A stretch of DNA of 64,000 nt from Streptomyces sp. NBC_01296 (GCF_035984415.1 NZ_CP130720.1:5332001-5396000); one strand, 5' to 3'; shown: positions 18,771 through 28,800, counted from the stretch's first letter. Numbers and translations are program-made. Notes: generated from the letters alone by a model not told the origin.

Positions 18771-19538
18771 TCATGTGAAGAGATCGGCCAACCTGTCGTA
18801 ATACCGCATCCGCGCGGTGACAGAGCTGCGGGCGGCCGTCAAGTAGTCCTCGGCCAGTGACGGATCGTGCGCGATCAGCTCGGATGCTATATGCGCGATG
18901 AGCGCCGAGTGTTCCGTATCCTCATAGATGTTGGCGTTCAGGAAATCGCCGTGGTCCACGTCCGGTGCCGCGCTTTCGAAAGCGCTTTTGACGGCCCCGT
19001 ATTCGGGGACCAGCATCTGCTCGTTTCCCACTCCGAGCGCGCCCAGCGCGCTGATCGGGGAGCTCATGGAGGACGCCAGGTCCCGCAGGAACTCGTAGGT
19101 CGGTTCGGCCGGTGCGACGGAGTCGGGCGCGATGCCCATGCTGTCCGCCAGCTTGTGCAGCAGCCACGGGTGCGACGCGCGTGCGATCCCGTCCTTCACG
19201 CCTCCGTGCTCCCCCTGCAACACCAGGTTGAAACGGGCCCGTTGGTGAACGTTGACCAGCGCGCTCGACGTGAGGCCGAGCAGCTGTGCGAACACCCCGG
19301 TGACGAACAGTTCCTGCGCGACCCAGAACTCCAGGGCCGGCCGCGACGCCCCGGCCAGGGCGAAGAACGGGTGCCGCTCGACCCCGCTTTCGGGGACCAG
19401 CCGGCTCGCCTCCTCGACCGCCGGGTGCAGGGGGACGGACGCGGTGGGCAGGAACCGCGCACCGTACTGCCATTGAACGAAGTTCGATTCCACGAGTTGG
19501 CTGGCTAACTCAGCGTTCCACGGTCCGGTCAACGCCAT
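18771..19538 (-). CDS. haem-oxygenase-like (HDO) iron-dependent redox protein
   Basis: 255 residues from the ATG at 19538 (GAGGT site). All-helical, with the block order of the iron-containing redox enzyme / Haem_oxygenas_2 superfamily that also holds TenA, PqqC, UndA and SznF-type oxygenases: RPALEFWVAQELFVTGVF (residues 66-83), GEHGGVKDGIARASHPWLLHKL (split here as 109-116 and 117-130), LGVGNEQMLVPEY (168-180) and DHGDFLNANIYEDTEHS (195-211). Candidate metal ligands are Glu76, Glu110, His123, Glu173, His196, Asp207 and His210. Members activate O2 on small substrates such as fatty acids, amino acids or N-hydroxylated compounds. First gene of the operon; substrate unknown. Confidence 0.72.
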   Translation of the reverse strand: MALTGPWNAELASQLVESNFVQWQYGARFLPTASVPLHPAVEEASRLVPESGVERHPFFALAGASRPALEFWVAQELFVTGVFAQLLGLTSSALVNVHQRARFNLVLQGEHGGVKDGIARASHPWLLHKLADSMGIAPDSVAPAEPTYEFLRDLASSMSSPISALGALGVGNEQMLVPEYGAVKSAFESAAPDVDHGDFLNANIYEDTEHSALIAHIASELIAHDPSLAEDYLTAARSSVTARMRYYDRLADLFT

Positions 19539-19656
19539 GGTGATACCTCTTCCGTGTGGGGACGCCCGACGATCAACACACAAGCAAGGCGCTCCCATAG
19601 TGGCCCAGAAGAAGCCGGTCCGCGGGCGGATTAATCGGAACGGAAGAACGGGACGG

Positions 19657-21957
19657 CTAGGGCCGGAGACCGGGAGTTGTCAGCGGGGCCAGTGTGGGTT
19701 CCGGGGTGACGGACGGGGCCGGGGAAGGGGCCGCCGGAGCGGGGCTGCGCTCCGCGAGCGGGACGACGGGCGGGAGCGCCGCCGGCTGGCCCAGGAAGAC
19801 GCGGCGGACGACGCGCTCGGCCGCGTGGCCGTCGTCGTACGAACAGAACCGCGAGCGGAACGCCGCCCGCAGCTGCGCGGAGCGCGAGCCCTGCCAGTGG
19901 CCGGTGGCGAAGATGTCCACGAGTTCGTCCTCGGTCCGGGCGATCGCACCCGGCGGGCACGACCGCAGGTCGAAGTAGGTGCCGCGGGCGGCCTCGTACG
20001 CCTCCCAGTCGTCCGCGTGGATCACGATCGGCCGGTCCAGCGCCGCGTAGTCGAACATCAGGGACGAGTAGTCCGTCACCAGTGCGTCCGAGGCCAGGCA
20101 GAGCTCCTCCACCGACGGGTACGCGGAGACGTCGACCAGGCGCGGGTGGCGCACCGGCCCGGAGGGTGCGTCCCCGTACGTCAGGTGCGTACGCGTCAGG
20201 ATCGTGAAGCGCGGGCCCAGATCGCGCAGCACCCGCTCGAAGTCGAGGTGCTCGGGCCGGCTGCGCCGGTAGTCGCGGTGGGTCGGCGCGTACAGGACCG
20301 CCACCCCGCCCGCCGGGATGCCGAGGCGTTCGCGCAGCGCCAGGACGTCGTCCAGGCCGGCCCGGTGGAAGGCGTCGTTGCGCGGGTAGCCGTACTCGAG
20401 CGTGGCGTACGAGGAGGGGATCGCCTTCTCCCACACGAGGGTGGAGTGCCGGTTCGCGGAGAGCAGGTAGTCCCACTGGTCCGCGCCGCGCAGCAGGCCC
20501 GCGAAATCCGTGGTGGGCGTGGCCGCCGGCCGGTCCTGGAGGTCCAGGCCGACCCGCTTGAGCGGGGTGCCGTGCTGGGTCTGCAGCAGCACCTGGCCCG
20601 GCCGCTTGACCAGGGCGCGGTCGAAGTTGACGTTCGTGGTGAGGTACGTGGCCCTGGCGAGCGCCGTCCAGTAGGCCGCGGAGCCCGGGCGGAGCATCGC
20701 CGTCTGCGGCGGGAGCGTCGCCGCGTGCTGCGGGTCGCAGATCCACGCCGTGCGCATCCGGGGCGCGAGCTCGCGCAGCTTGGCCTCGACGGCCGCCGGG
20801 TTGCAGGCGTAGCCGCCGTGCCAGTACGCCGAGAAGACCGCCAGCTCCGGGCGCAGCGGCAGCAGCCGCTGGACGCGGTAGTGCAGGCGCAGCGCGCTCT
20901 CGCGCAGGCCCCGCCACAGCGACACCCCCGCGCGCCCCGCCGCCAGCGCGGCCGAGCGGAGCAGCGACAGCGTGCGGTACGTCCGGCGCACCCCGAACCG
21001 CATCAGGGTGTGCCGGATCCGGTCGGTGCGCGACAGGGACAGCGGCCGCGAGCCGGCGGCCCGGTAGCGGCGCAGCAGTCCCGACGCCCGGTGGAAGAAC
21101 TCGGCGCGGCTCGTCCGCGGGAGGCGGCGCGGGTCGGCGTACAGGGCGCAGAAGTGCTCGGCCATCCGCCGGTGCACGGTGGGGCGCCAGCGCTCCAGCT
21201 CGGGGCGGCCGGCGAGGAACCCGAAGACCCGGTCGTACTGGTCGAAGATGTCCAGGTGGCGGGTGCTGCTGGTGGTCAGGATCGAGCCGGTGCGCCGCTG
21301 GCGGTAGTGCACGCACACCCGGTCCAGGACGGCGAGGGACTCGGCGGCCAGCAGCGCCGGGTAGGTCCAGGGGGTGTCCTCGTAGAACCCCGGCGGGAAC
21401 TCCAGGCCCTCGCGCTCCACGTACTCGCGGCGGTAGGCCTTGTTCCAGACGACCATCAGCATGCCGAGCAGGGCCGGGCGGTCCGTGAGCCGGAAGCTGG
21501 CCGGGCCCTCCTCGGACAGCCGGTGCGCGAGCCGGTTGCGCACCAGCTCCCCGGTCCAGAAGGTGCGCGCGTAGTCGTAGACGAGGACGTCCGGGGAGCC
21601 GGTGTCCTTGAGCCGGTCGGTGATGGCCTGCAGGGCGCCCGGGGCGAGGGTGTCGTCCCCGTCGAGGAAGAGCAGGTAGTCGCCGGTCGCCCGGGCCAGG
21701 CCCGCGTTGCGGGCCGGGCCCAGGCCGAGGTTGTGCGCCAGGTGCACGGCAGTGACCCGCGGGTCCCGCGCCGCGTACTCGTCGATGATCGAGCCGCAGG
21801 CGTCCGGGGAGGCGTCGTCCACCGCGATCAGTTCCAGATCCGGGTACGACTGGGACAGGACCGAGTCCAGGCTCTCCTGGAGGTACGCCTGAACCTTGTA
21901 CGCGGGCACGATGACGCTGAACCGGGGCACGGCACATCCAGGGGTCGGCGCGGGCAT
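19657..21957 (-). CDS. bifunctional glycosyltransferase / CDP-glycerol glycerophosphotransferase (TagF-like)
   Basis: 766 residues from the ATG at 21957 with GGGGGAG just upstream. Residues about 10-240 are a GT-A (GT2) domain: FSVIVPAYKVQAYLQESLDS, ELIAVDDASPD, GLGPARNAGLARATGDYLLF and the metal-binding DGDD. A linker helix region follows. Residues about 390-720 are a TagF-type CDP-glycerol:polyglycerophosphate transferase: VFSAYWHGGYACNP, LLQTQHGTPLKRVGL, VLYAPTHRDYR, and DALVTDYSSLMFDYAALDRP, whose SS and D residues form the catalytic and nucleotide site. It likely builds or decorates a cell-wall glycopolymer at the cytoplasmic membrane face. The C terminus is Pro/Ala-rich. The exporter at 10607-12377 is a plausible partner. 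Confidence 0.88.
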   Translation of the reverse strand: MPAPTPGCAVPRFSVIVPAYKVQAYLQESLDSVLSQSYPDLELIAVDDASPDACGSIIDEYAARDPRVTAVHLAHNLGLGPARNAGLARATGDYLLFLDGDDTLAPGALQAITDRLKDTGSPDVLVYDYARTFWTGELVRNRLAHRLSEEGPASFRLTDRPALLGMLMVVWNKAYRREYVEREGLEFPPGFYEDTPWTYPALLAAESLAVLDRVCVHYRQRRTGSILTTSSTRHLDIFDQYDRVFGFLAGRPELERWRPTVHRRMAEHFCALYADPRRLPRTSRAEFFHRASGLLRRYRAAGSRPLSLSRTDRIRHTLMRFGVRRTYRTLSLLRSAALAAGRAGVSLWRGLRESALRLHYRVQRLLPLRPELAVFSAYWHGGYACNPAAVEAKLRELAPRMRTAWICDPQHAATLPPQTAMLRPGSAAYWTALARATYLTTNVNFDRALVKRPGQVLLQTQHGTPLKRVGLDLQDRPAATPTTDFAGLLRGADQWDYLLSANRHSTLVWEKAIPSSYATLEYGYPRNDAFHRAGLDDVLALRERLGIPAGGVAVLYAPTHRDYRRSRPEHLDFERVLRDLGPRFTILTRTHLTYGDAPSGPVRHPRLVDVSAYPSVEELCLASDALVTDYSSLMFDYAALDRPIVIHADDWEAYEAARGTYFDLRSCPPGAIARTEDELVDIFATGHWQGSRSAQLRAAFRSRFCSYDDGHAAERVVRRVFLGQPAALPPVVPLAERSPAPAAPSPAPSVTPEPTLAPLTTPGLRP

Positions 21958-22081
21958 ATGGCTCCCCCGGCCACCGCCGGGGGTTGCCCCCAAGGAACCC
22001 CCGGCGTGGCGATCGGGTTACGCAGCGTGTGGCATTCGGGTTACCGAGCGTCAACGCCGCACGTCAACGGGGTTGTGGGAG

Positions 22082-22993
22082 TTACTTGACCGCCCCCGCC
22101 ATCACCCCCGTGACGAACTGCCGCTGGAAGGCGAAGAACACCACGAGCGGCACCACCATCGACAGGAACGCGCCGGGTGCCAGCACGTCGATGTTGTTGC
22201 CGAACTGCCGGACCTGCTGCTGGAGGGCGACCGTGACCGGCGGGTGCGCCGAATCCGCGAAGACCAGCGCGACCAGCATGTCGTTCCACACCCACAGGAA
22301 CTGGAAGATGGCGAGCGAGGCGATGGCGGGCGCGCCCAGCGGCAGCACCACCCGGGCGAACAGCCGCAGTTCGCCCGCGCCGTCCAGACGGGCCGCCTCC
22401 AGCAGCTCGCGCGGGATCTCCGCGAAGAAGTTGCGCAGCAGGAAGACGGCGAACGGCAGCCCGAACGCGGTGTGGAACAGGACCACCCCCGCCGTGGTCT
22501 CGAACAGTCCGATGGCGCCGAAGAGTTGCGACACCGGGATCAGCGCCACCTGCACGGGGACGACGAGCAGCCCGACCACGACCAGGAACAGCCAGTCCCG
22601 TCCCGGGAACTCCAGCCAGGCGAAGGCGTATCCGGCGAACGAGCCCAGGGCGACCACGAGCACGGTCGCCGGGACCGCGATGGCCACCGTGCTGAGCAGC
22701 GCGTTCGTGATGGTGTCGTTGGTCAGCAGCCGCTCGTAGTTGTCGGCCGTCAGCCGCGTCGGCGCGGTCAGCGCCTGCCACCAGCCGCCCTTGTTCAGGT
22801 CGGTGGGGGAGAGGAACGAGGAGATCAGCAGCCCGAGCGTGGGCAGCAGCCAGAACAGCGCGGCCAGGACCAGGAACACGCGGACGGCCCCCGCCGCCGC
22901 GCCGGCCGCGAGCCGGCCGGCCCGCGCACCGGCGCGGGGAGCGGGGCGGGCACCGGGTCGTGCTCCCCGGCGGGCCTGGGCGGAGGTGCTCAT
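22082..22993 (-). CDS. carbohydrate ABC transporter permease (MalG-like)
   Basis: 303 residues from the ATG at 22993, overlapping the stop of the other permease gene by 4 nt (ATGA). A basic, Ala/Arg-rich cytoplasmic tail of about 30 residues precedes six transmembrane segments (FLVLAALFWLLPTLGLLISS is the first, VPVQVALIPVSQLFGAIGLF contains the fourth). The EAA loop ELLEAARLDGAGELRLFARVVLPL, which docks on the ATPase, is clear near residue 205. Together with the next two genes it forms a sugar importer lacking its own ATPase, as usual in Streptomyces where a shared MsiK serves many importers. Confidence 0.9.
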   Translation of the reverse strand: MSTSAQARRGARPGARPAPRAGARAGRLAAGAAAGAVRVFLVLAALFWLLPTLGLLISSFLSPTDLNKGGWWQALTAPTRLTADNYERLLTNDTITNALLSTVAIAVPATVLVVALGSFAGYAFAWLEFPGRDWLFLVVVGLLVVPVQVALIPVSQLFGAIGLFETTAGVVLFHTAFGLPFAVFLLRNFFAEIPRELLEAARLDGAGELRLFARVVLPLGAPAIASLAIFQFLWVWNDMLVALVFADSAHPPVTVALQQQVRQFGNNIDVLAPGAFLSMVVPLVVFFAFQRQFVTGVMAGAVK

Positions 22994-24336
22994 CGGGAAC
23001 CCTCCTTCCGCAGCCTGCGGATGTTGTAGAGCATGACCGGGAGCACCAGCGCCAGCAGCAGCACCGCGATGGCACTGCCCAGCCCCGGATCGGCGTCGGT
23101 GCCGAAGGAGGTGCGGTACAGCTGCAGGGCCAGGACGTTCGCGTCGTCCTGCACCGAGCCCGGAGCGATCACGAAGACCAGGTCGAAGATCTTCATCACG
23201 TTGATGACGAGGGTGACGAGGACGACCGCCAGCACGGGCGCCAGCAGCGGCACCGTGACCCGGCGGAAAACCTGCCACTCGTTCGCCCCGTCCACCCGCG
23301 CCGCCTCCAGCAGCTCCCGCGGTACGGCGGCCAGCCCGGCCCCGATCAGCACCATCGCGAAGCCGGCCCACATCCAGACGTACGCCCCGATCACCGCCGG
23401 GGTCACCAGCGTCGGGCCGAGCCACTCGACCCCCGCGTACGGCTCCCTGAAGTTCGACGCCGGCAGCCGCAGCAGCGCCCCGTCGGCCTTCGCGGACAGG
23501 GTGAAGGTGCCGTCGGCGCGGGTCGTCGCCGAGTCGACCACCTTGCCGTCCTTGACCGCCTCGATCCGCATCCCCGCGAAGCCGGACTCGGTCGGGTCGA
23601 CCGCGTTCGTCCGGCCGCCGCCGCCCCGGGTGAAGTCCTGCCAGGCCGTCCCGGTGACCTTGCCGGGCTCCGCGGGCGCGGCCCGGGCCGTACGGGTCCC
23701 CTCGGGCAGGTCCTCCGGGGCCACGCCGACCAGCGGGAGCAGCACCGCCGCGCCCGCCCGTACGGGATCCCGGGTGGTGAAGCCGCCCGCGGCGGCTCCG
23801 GTGGCCGGGACCAGCGGGGAGTCGCGGCCCGGACGGGCCTTCGGGAAGGCCGAGGACTCCGCGAACGTGTCGTGCACCCCGACCCAGACCGCGTTCGCGA
23901 CCCCCCGGTCGGGGTCGTGGTCGTACACGAGCCGGAAGATGATGCCCGCCGCCAGCATCGAGATCGCCATCGGCATGAACACGAGCAGCTTGAACGCCGT
24001 GCCCCAGCGCACCCGTTCGGTGAGCACCGCGAAGATCAGGCCGAGGGCGGTGGCCGTGGTCGGCGCCAGCACCACCCACAGGGCCGTGTTCCTCAGGGCC
24101 GTGCGGATCGTGTCGTCGTGCAGGATCTCCCGATAGTTGCCGCCGCCCACGAACGTGTCACCCGAACGGTCGAAGAAGCTGCGGTAGACCGAGTAGCCGA
24201 TCGGGTGCACGACGAGCGCGCCGAGCAGCACCAGCGCGGGCAGGAGGAACGCCGCCGCGACGAGGCGGCGGCGCCGGGCCTCCGCGGACCGTGAGGGAGA
24301 GGCGGCCGTGGCGGCCGCTGACCCGGTGGCCGGCAC
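22990..24336 (-). CDS. carbohydrate ABC transporter permease (MalF-like) with large extracytoplasmic insertion
   Basis: 448 residues from the ATG at 24336. Typical MalF-like permeases of this class are about 300 residues. The first three transmembrane segments (VAAAFLLPALVLLGALVVH, TALWVVLAPTTATALGLIF, FKLLVFMPMAISMLAAGIIF) and the last ones, with the EAA loop ELLEAARVDGANEWQVFRRV near residue 350, are normal. Between them, residues about 140-305 form an extra domain with FAGMRIEAVKDGKVVDSA and ADGTFTLSA, which resembles a carboxypeptidase-regulatory/CnaB-like beta sandwich. In E. coli MalF a periplasmic P2 loop contacts the binding protein; this insertion is in a similar place but looks unrelated. 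Gap to the binding-protein gene is 4 nt. Confidence 0.88.
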   Translation of the reverse strand: MPATGSAAATAASPSRSAEARRRRLVAAAFLLPALVLLGALVVHPIGYSVYRSFFDRSGDTFVGGGNYREILHDDTIRTALRNTALWVVLAPTTATALGLIFAVLTERVRWGTAFKLLVFMPMAISMLAAGIIFRLVYDHDPDRGVANAVWVGVHDTFAESSAFPKARPGRDSPLVPATGAAAGGFTTRDPVRAGAAVLLPLVGVAPEDLPEGTRTARAAPAEPGKVTGTAWQDFTRGGGGRTNAVDPTESGFAGMRIEAVKDGKVVDSATTRADGTFTLSAKADGALLRLPASNFREPYAGVEWLGPTLVTPAVIGAYVWMWAGFAMVLIGAGLAAVPRELLEAARVDGANEWQVFRRVTVPLLAPVLAVVLVTLVINVMKIFDLVFVIAPGSVQDDANVLALQLYRTSFGTDADPGLGSAIAVLLLALVLPVMLYNIRRLRKEGSR

Positions 24337-24340
24337 GGGA

Positions 24341-25726
24341 TCAGTTCCCGTAGGCCTTGGCCGCGTCCGCCTCCAGTCTGGCCTGGATGCCCGCCACGTC
24401 CGACGGGTTCGCCAGGAAGTCCTGCAGCGCCTTCCACTCGCCCGCGCCCGGCGTCCCTCCGAACGCCGCCGGGGCCTGGTCCGACATGTCGAAGCGGAAG
24501 TCGTCGCCCGCCGCGATCAGGGCCTTGGCGATGTTCCGCTGGATGTCGTTCGGATAGGCCTTCGGGTCGACCGACTTGTTCGGGGAGACGAAACCGCCCT
24601 CACGCGCCTGGATCTCCGCCGCGTCCGGGGAGGCCAGGAACGTCAGCAGCGCCTGCGCCCCGGTCGACGGCTTCAGCGCGACCGCGACATCGCCGCCCGA
24701 GACCACCGGCGCCTTGGCCCCGACCGCCGGGAACGGGAAGACGAGGGCGTCCTCGCCCACCTTCGCCTCGGTCTGCCCGATGTTCACCGCCACGAAGTCG
24801 CCCTCGTAGACCATCGCGGCCGCCGGCCGGTCGCCCCCGGTGAAGGTCTGCGTCACCGACTTCGGGAACTCGGTGGCCAGCGCCCCGCTCGGGCCGCCCG
24901 CCAGGAAGTCCTTGCGCCCGAACAGCTCCCCGAGGGTGGTCAGCGCCTGCTTGACGCTGTCGTCCGTCCACTTGATCTGGTGTTTGGCGAGCTGGTCGTA
25001 CTTCTGCGGGCCCGCCTGCGAGAGGTAGACGTTCTCGAACCAGTCCGTCAGGGTCCAGCCGTCCGCACCGGCCACCGAGACGGCCGGGGTACCGGACGCG
25101 GAGAGGGTGTCGGCCGCGGCCAGCAGCTCCTTCCAGGTCTTCGGGGGCTGCACGCCCGCCGCCTCGAAGGCCTTTGCGTTGTACCAGACCAGCGACTTGT
25201 TGGCGGCCTTGTAGTACACCCCGTACTGGGTGCCGTCGACCGCGCCCAGCTTCTTCCAGCCGTCCGAGTAGTTCTTGTCGAGCTGCGCCCTGGCCTCAGG
25301 GCCGACCGGCTGCACCCACTTGTTCTGCACCGCCGACACCAGGGCACCGACCTGCGGCAGCAGCGCCACGTCCGGCGGCTGGCCGCCCGCGATCTTCGTG
25401 CCGAGGAAGGTGACGATCGGGTCCTGGGCCGGGACGAAGGTGACCGTGGCACCCGTCCGCTTCTCGAACTCCTTCAGGACCTTCGTGAAGTTCGCCTGCT
25501 CCGGGCCCGTCCAGACCGCCGCGACCTCCAGCTTCTGGCCGGTCAGCTTCGGTAATTCCACCCGCTGCCCGGCCGTCGCCTCCCCGCCCTGCGGCGGGCC
25601 GTCCTTCTTGTCCCCGCCGTCCCCGCACGCGCTCAGCACGAGCGCGCCCGCGGCCGCGAGTGCCGTCCAGGCGGCGGCGTGGCTGCTTCTACGGTTCGTC
25701 GTACGGCTCGTTCCCTGCCTGCGCAT
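24341..25726 (-). CDS. sugar ABC transporter substrate-binding lipoprotein
   Basis: 461 residues from the ATG at 25726; start chosen because it gives a basic N terminus (MRRQGTSRTTNRRSS), a hydrophobic segment WTALAAAGALVLSAC and a lipobox LSAC with the lipid-accepting Cys at about residue 33. The mature protein has features of family 1 solute-binding proteins: VWTGPEQANFTKVLKEFEKR, FVPAQDPIVTFLGTKIAGGQ, DVALLPQVGALV and WKELLAAADTLSASG. The sugar is unknown; the acarbose/alpha-glucoside-type relatives are numerous in Streptomyces. First gene of the importer operon, transcribed with the two permease genes. The preceding intergenic space is 138 nt. Confidence 0.92.
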   Translation of the reverse strand: MRRQGTSRTTNRRSSHAAAWTALAAAGALVLSACGDGGDKKDGPPQGGEATAGQRVELPKLTGQKLEVAAVWTGPEQANFTKVLKEFEKRTGATVTFVPAQDPIVTFLGTKIAGGQPPDVALLPQVGALVSAVQNKWVQPVGPEARAQLDKNYSDGWKKLGAVDGTQYGVYYKAANKSLVWYNAKAFEAAGVQPPKTWKELLAAADTLSASGTPAVSVAGADGWTLTDWFENVYLSQAGPQKYDQLAKHQIKWTDDSVKQALTTLGELFGRKDFLAGGPSGALATEFPKSVTQTFTGGDRPAAAMVYEGDFVAVNIGQTEAKVGEDALVFPFPAVGAKAPVVSGGDVAVALKPSTGAQALLTFLASPDAAEIQAREGGFVSPNKSVDPKAYPNDIQRNIAKALIAAGDDFRFDMSDQAPAAFGGTPGAGEWKALQDFLANPSDVAGIQARLEADAAKAYGN

Positions 25727-25864
25727 GGCTCTGCCCCCGATGCCCGTGGTGTGACTGGTCCCACAAGGTCTACGCCGAGCCGCGCACCCCCGCAATACCG
25801 CCTCAGCCGTGTCGCCGCGTGTCGCGGGCCCAAGGCGCGCGGCGCAGGGCCCGGAGCTCGGGGC

Positions 25865-28800
25865 TCACGGCGCCGGGGCGACCGGCGGGGCCGGCGGGGC
25901 CGGCGGGAACAGCACGGGTATCGCCGAGACCAGGTGCGAGGCCCGGTCCAGGGCGCTCGCCAGCAGCGCCAGGTCGGTCGGGCCGTTGCCCAGCTCGCGC
26001 ACGGGGCGGCGGGCCGGAGGATCACCCATCCGCTCCCACTCCACCGGCACCACGGTCGGCCGCTGCGTCGCCGTCCGCGGGATCCGGCCGGTCACCCGGC
26101 CGGCCTGGAACGGGACCGTCCGCCCGTCGGCGTACCGCAGCAGGCCGCGGCCGGGGCCCGGCTGGTCGGGGGCGTCCAGATGGATCCGGAGCGGGTTCGT
26201 ACGGGACAGCTCGCTGTCGGCCGTACGGTCCGGGCGGGCGCTGGCGGCCACCAGGTGCACGCCGAGCCGGGCGCCGTCGCGGGCCACCGCGTCCAGCGCC
26301 CGTACGACGGAGCCGGCGGCGGGGCGGCCCGTACTGCCGAGCCCGGGCGCGACCAGCGCGTCGAAGTCGTCCACCAGCACCACCAGCCGGGGCAGCGGGC
26401 TCGGCCCCGCCGGGTCGGTGCGCGGGGCGGCGGTGCGCAGCCGGAGCGTGCCCGTGCGCTGGGGGTCGACGTCGCCGAGCAGTTCGCCGGGGCTGGGCCG
26501 GCGCGGTGAGACCATCCGGTCGGACACCTCGTGCCGGGCGTGCCACTCGGCGAACGGGATCCCGTCCAGGAGCTCGGACCGGCGCTTCAGCTCGGCGCCG
26601 AGGGCCTGCGCGAACTCCCGCATCCGGACGGGGTCGGAGGCGACGAGGTGCGCGGCGACGTGCGGGAGCTCGGTACAGGGCTGCAGCCCGTCGCCGCGCT
26701 CGCCGCCGGCCCCGTCCAGCAGGACGAGGCCCAGCCGGTCGGGCCGGGCGGCCGCGGAGAGGGAGGCGGCCACCGACCGCAGGAGCTCCGTACGGCCGCT
26801 GCCGGCGGGCCCCTCGACGAGGAGGTGCGGCCCGTCCTGGACCAGCTCGGCCCCGACGGGCCCGCGCCGCCCGCTGCCGAGCACGAGCTCGGCGCGGCCG
26901 CCCACCTCCTGCCCCTGGTCGGTGGCGGCGGCCCAACGGGCCATCAGCGAGGCCGGGGTGGCCCGGGCCAGCCCCAACTCGTCCAGCAGCCGGGCGGTGT
27001 TCGGCAGCGCGGCGGCGACGGCCCGCCGGGGCGCGGCGGGGGAGGGCTCGGCGCGCAGCGGGGCCAGGGCCCGGGCGAACCGCTCGGCCCAGGCCGCGGA
27101 GACGGCGTCGGCGGTGGCGGTGGTGCCGGGCGGGGCCGGCCTGCCGCCGGTCACCGTGAACGTCCTGACGGTCGTGGCCACATCGCCGCTGAGCAGGGCC
27201 ACCGCGCCGCAGTCCCGGAAGGCGGGGCTGCTCGCGCAGGCGGCCTCGTACGTCTCGGCGAGCGGGGAGGCGGGCGTGGCGGCCGGCGTCTCGGCGAGCA
27301 CGAGGACGTGGATCCCGGCGGCCGGCCCGTGCGAGGCGAGTCGGCCGGTGATGTCGCGCAGCGCCCCGGAGCCGGGATCGCCGTCGACGACGAGCAGCGT
27401 GTAGGGGCCCTGGTGGGCGTACGCGGCCTCGCGGACGCTGTGGGGGTCGGCGGCGGCCCAGTGGGGGCCGAGGGGGCTGTCGTCGAGGCGCCGGGTCAGC
27501 TCACCGGTGCGGGCGGTGGCCTGGTCGCGGTCGTACGCCAGGAGCAGCCGGCAGTCCTGGCCGTGCGCGGCGCGCACGTGCGGCAGCCAGCCGAGCCACC
27601 CCCAGTCGCCGCGCCGCTCGGCGACACCGCGCGCCCGGTCGGCGGCGAGGAGCACGATCTCCAGCTCCCCGGGCGCGTGCAGCCCGGCGAGCTGGGCGAC
27701 GACGGACCGGGCGACCCCGGTCAGCCGTCCGCGGGGCCCGGCGATGCCGAGCGAGCCGACGTCCTGGAACGCGATCCGGCTCCCGGCCCCGAGGCCGACG
27801 TCGAGCTGCCCCCGGGTACGGGACCACAACCGCCGGGTCGGCCCGAGCGCGGCCAGCAGCAGCGCGGCGGGATCATCGGCATCGGGCGCGGCGACGGCCG
27901 GCGCGGCGGCCGCACTCCCGTACGCGGGTCCCTCTTCCCCCCGCACCCACTTCCGGGCCCAGGCTCCGATCCCCCGCTTCCGCCCCGCCTTCTGCCCGCC
28001 GGCGCCGGATTCCCCGGCTGTGCCGGCTGCGCCGGTGTGCAGGCCCGCGCCGGAAGTGGCCCCCGAGGGCCCGCCGGGAGCCGAGCCCGGGCCGAGCCCG
28101 TGGCCCGCGCCGGGCGGTGTGCCGGGTGCCCGGACCGTGCCCGAAGCGGCCCCGGAGGGGGCGCCGGGAGCCCCGCCCGGGCGGGGTCCTGCTTCGCCGG
28201 TCCGGGCTGCCCCGGAGGGGCGGCCGGGGGCCGCGGCCGGGGCGGGTCGGGGCCCCGTGGGGTCGGGGGCGGAGCCCCCGCTCCGGGAGGGGGCGGGGTG
28301 GGGGAGCGATCCGGAGCCGGCCGTCCCCGGCCGGGAGGGCGCCGGGTCCCCGTCGGCCGGCGCGCCGTGCCCGCCGGTCCGGCCCGCGCCGGGTTCTCGG
28401 CCCGGGCCGGGCTCGGCGGGGGTGTCCCGGGGCGGGCCCGCCAGGGAGAGGTGGCCCTCCAGGTCCGGGACGACCGGGAGCGGGGACGCCGCGTCGGGAG
28501 CCAGGCGGAGGGTCGATTCGCCGATGCGGAGGAGCGCGCCCGGCGCCAGCGCCACCGGCCGGGCCCCGACCACCGCGCCGTCCAGCGTCGTGCCGTTCGT
28601 CGAGTCCAGGTCGGCCACGGCCACCCGCCCGTCCGGCAGCACCGTCACCGCGCAGTGCAGCCGCGACACGTCCGGGTCGTCCAGCGGCACATCGGCATCG
28701 GCCGAGCGCCCGATCCTGATCGCCCCGGGGTGCAGCAGGTGCACCCCGCCCGCGTCCGGGCCCGCGACCACGTGCAGCTGCGCGCCGTCCGTCCCGTCCG

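Noticed and set aside
13206..19538. Ordinary secondary-metabolite cluster
   Set aside because: No synthase, ligase, peptide precursor or transporter is present, and two of six genes are NACHT/FGE parts. It cannot be fully excluded, since the three enzymes alone could tailor a small molecule.
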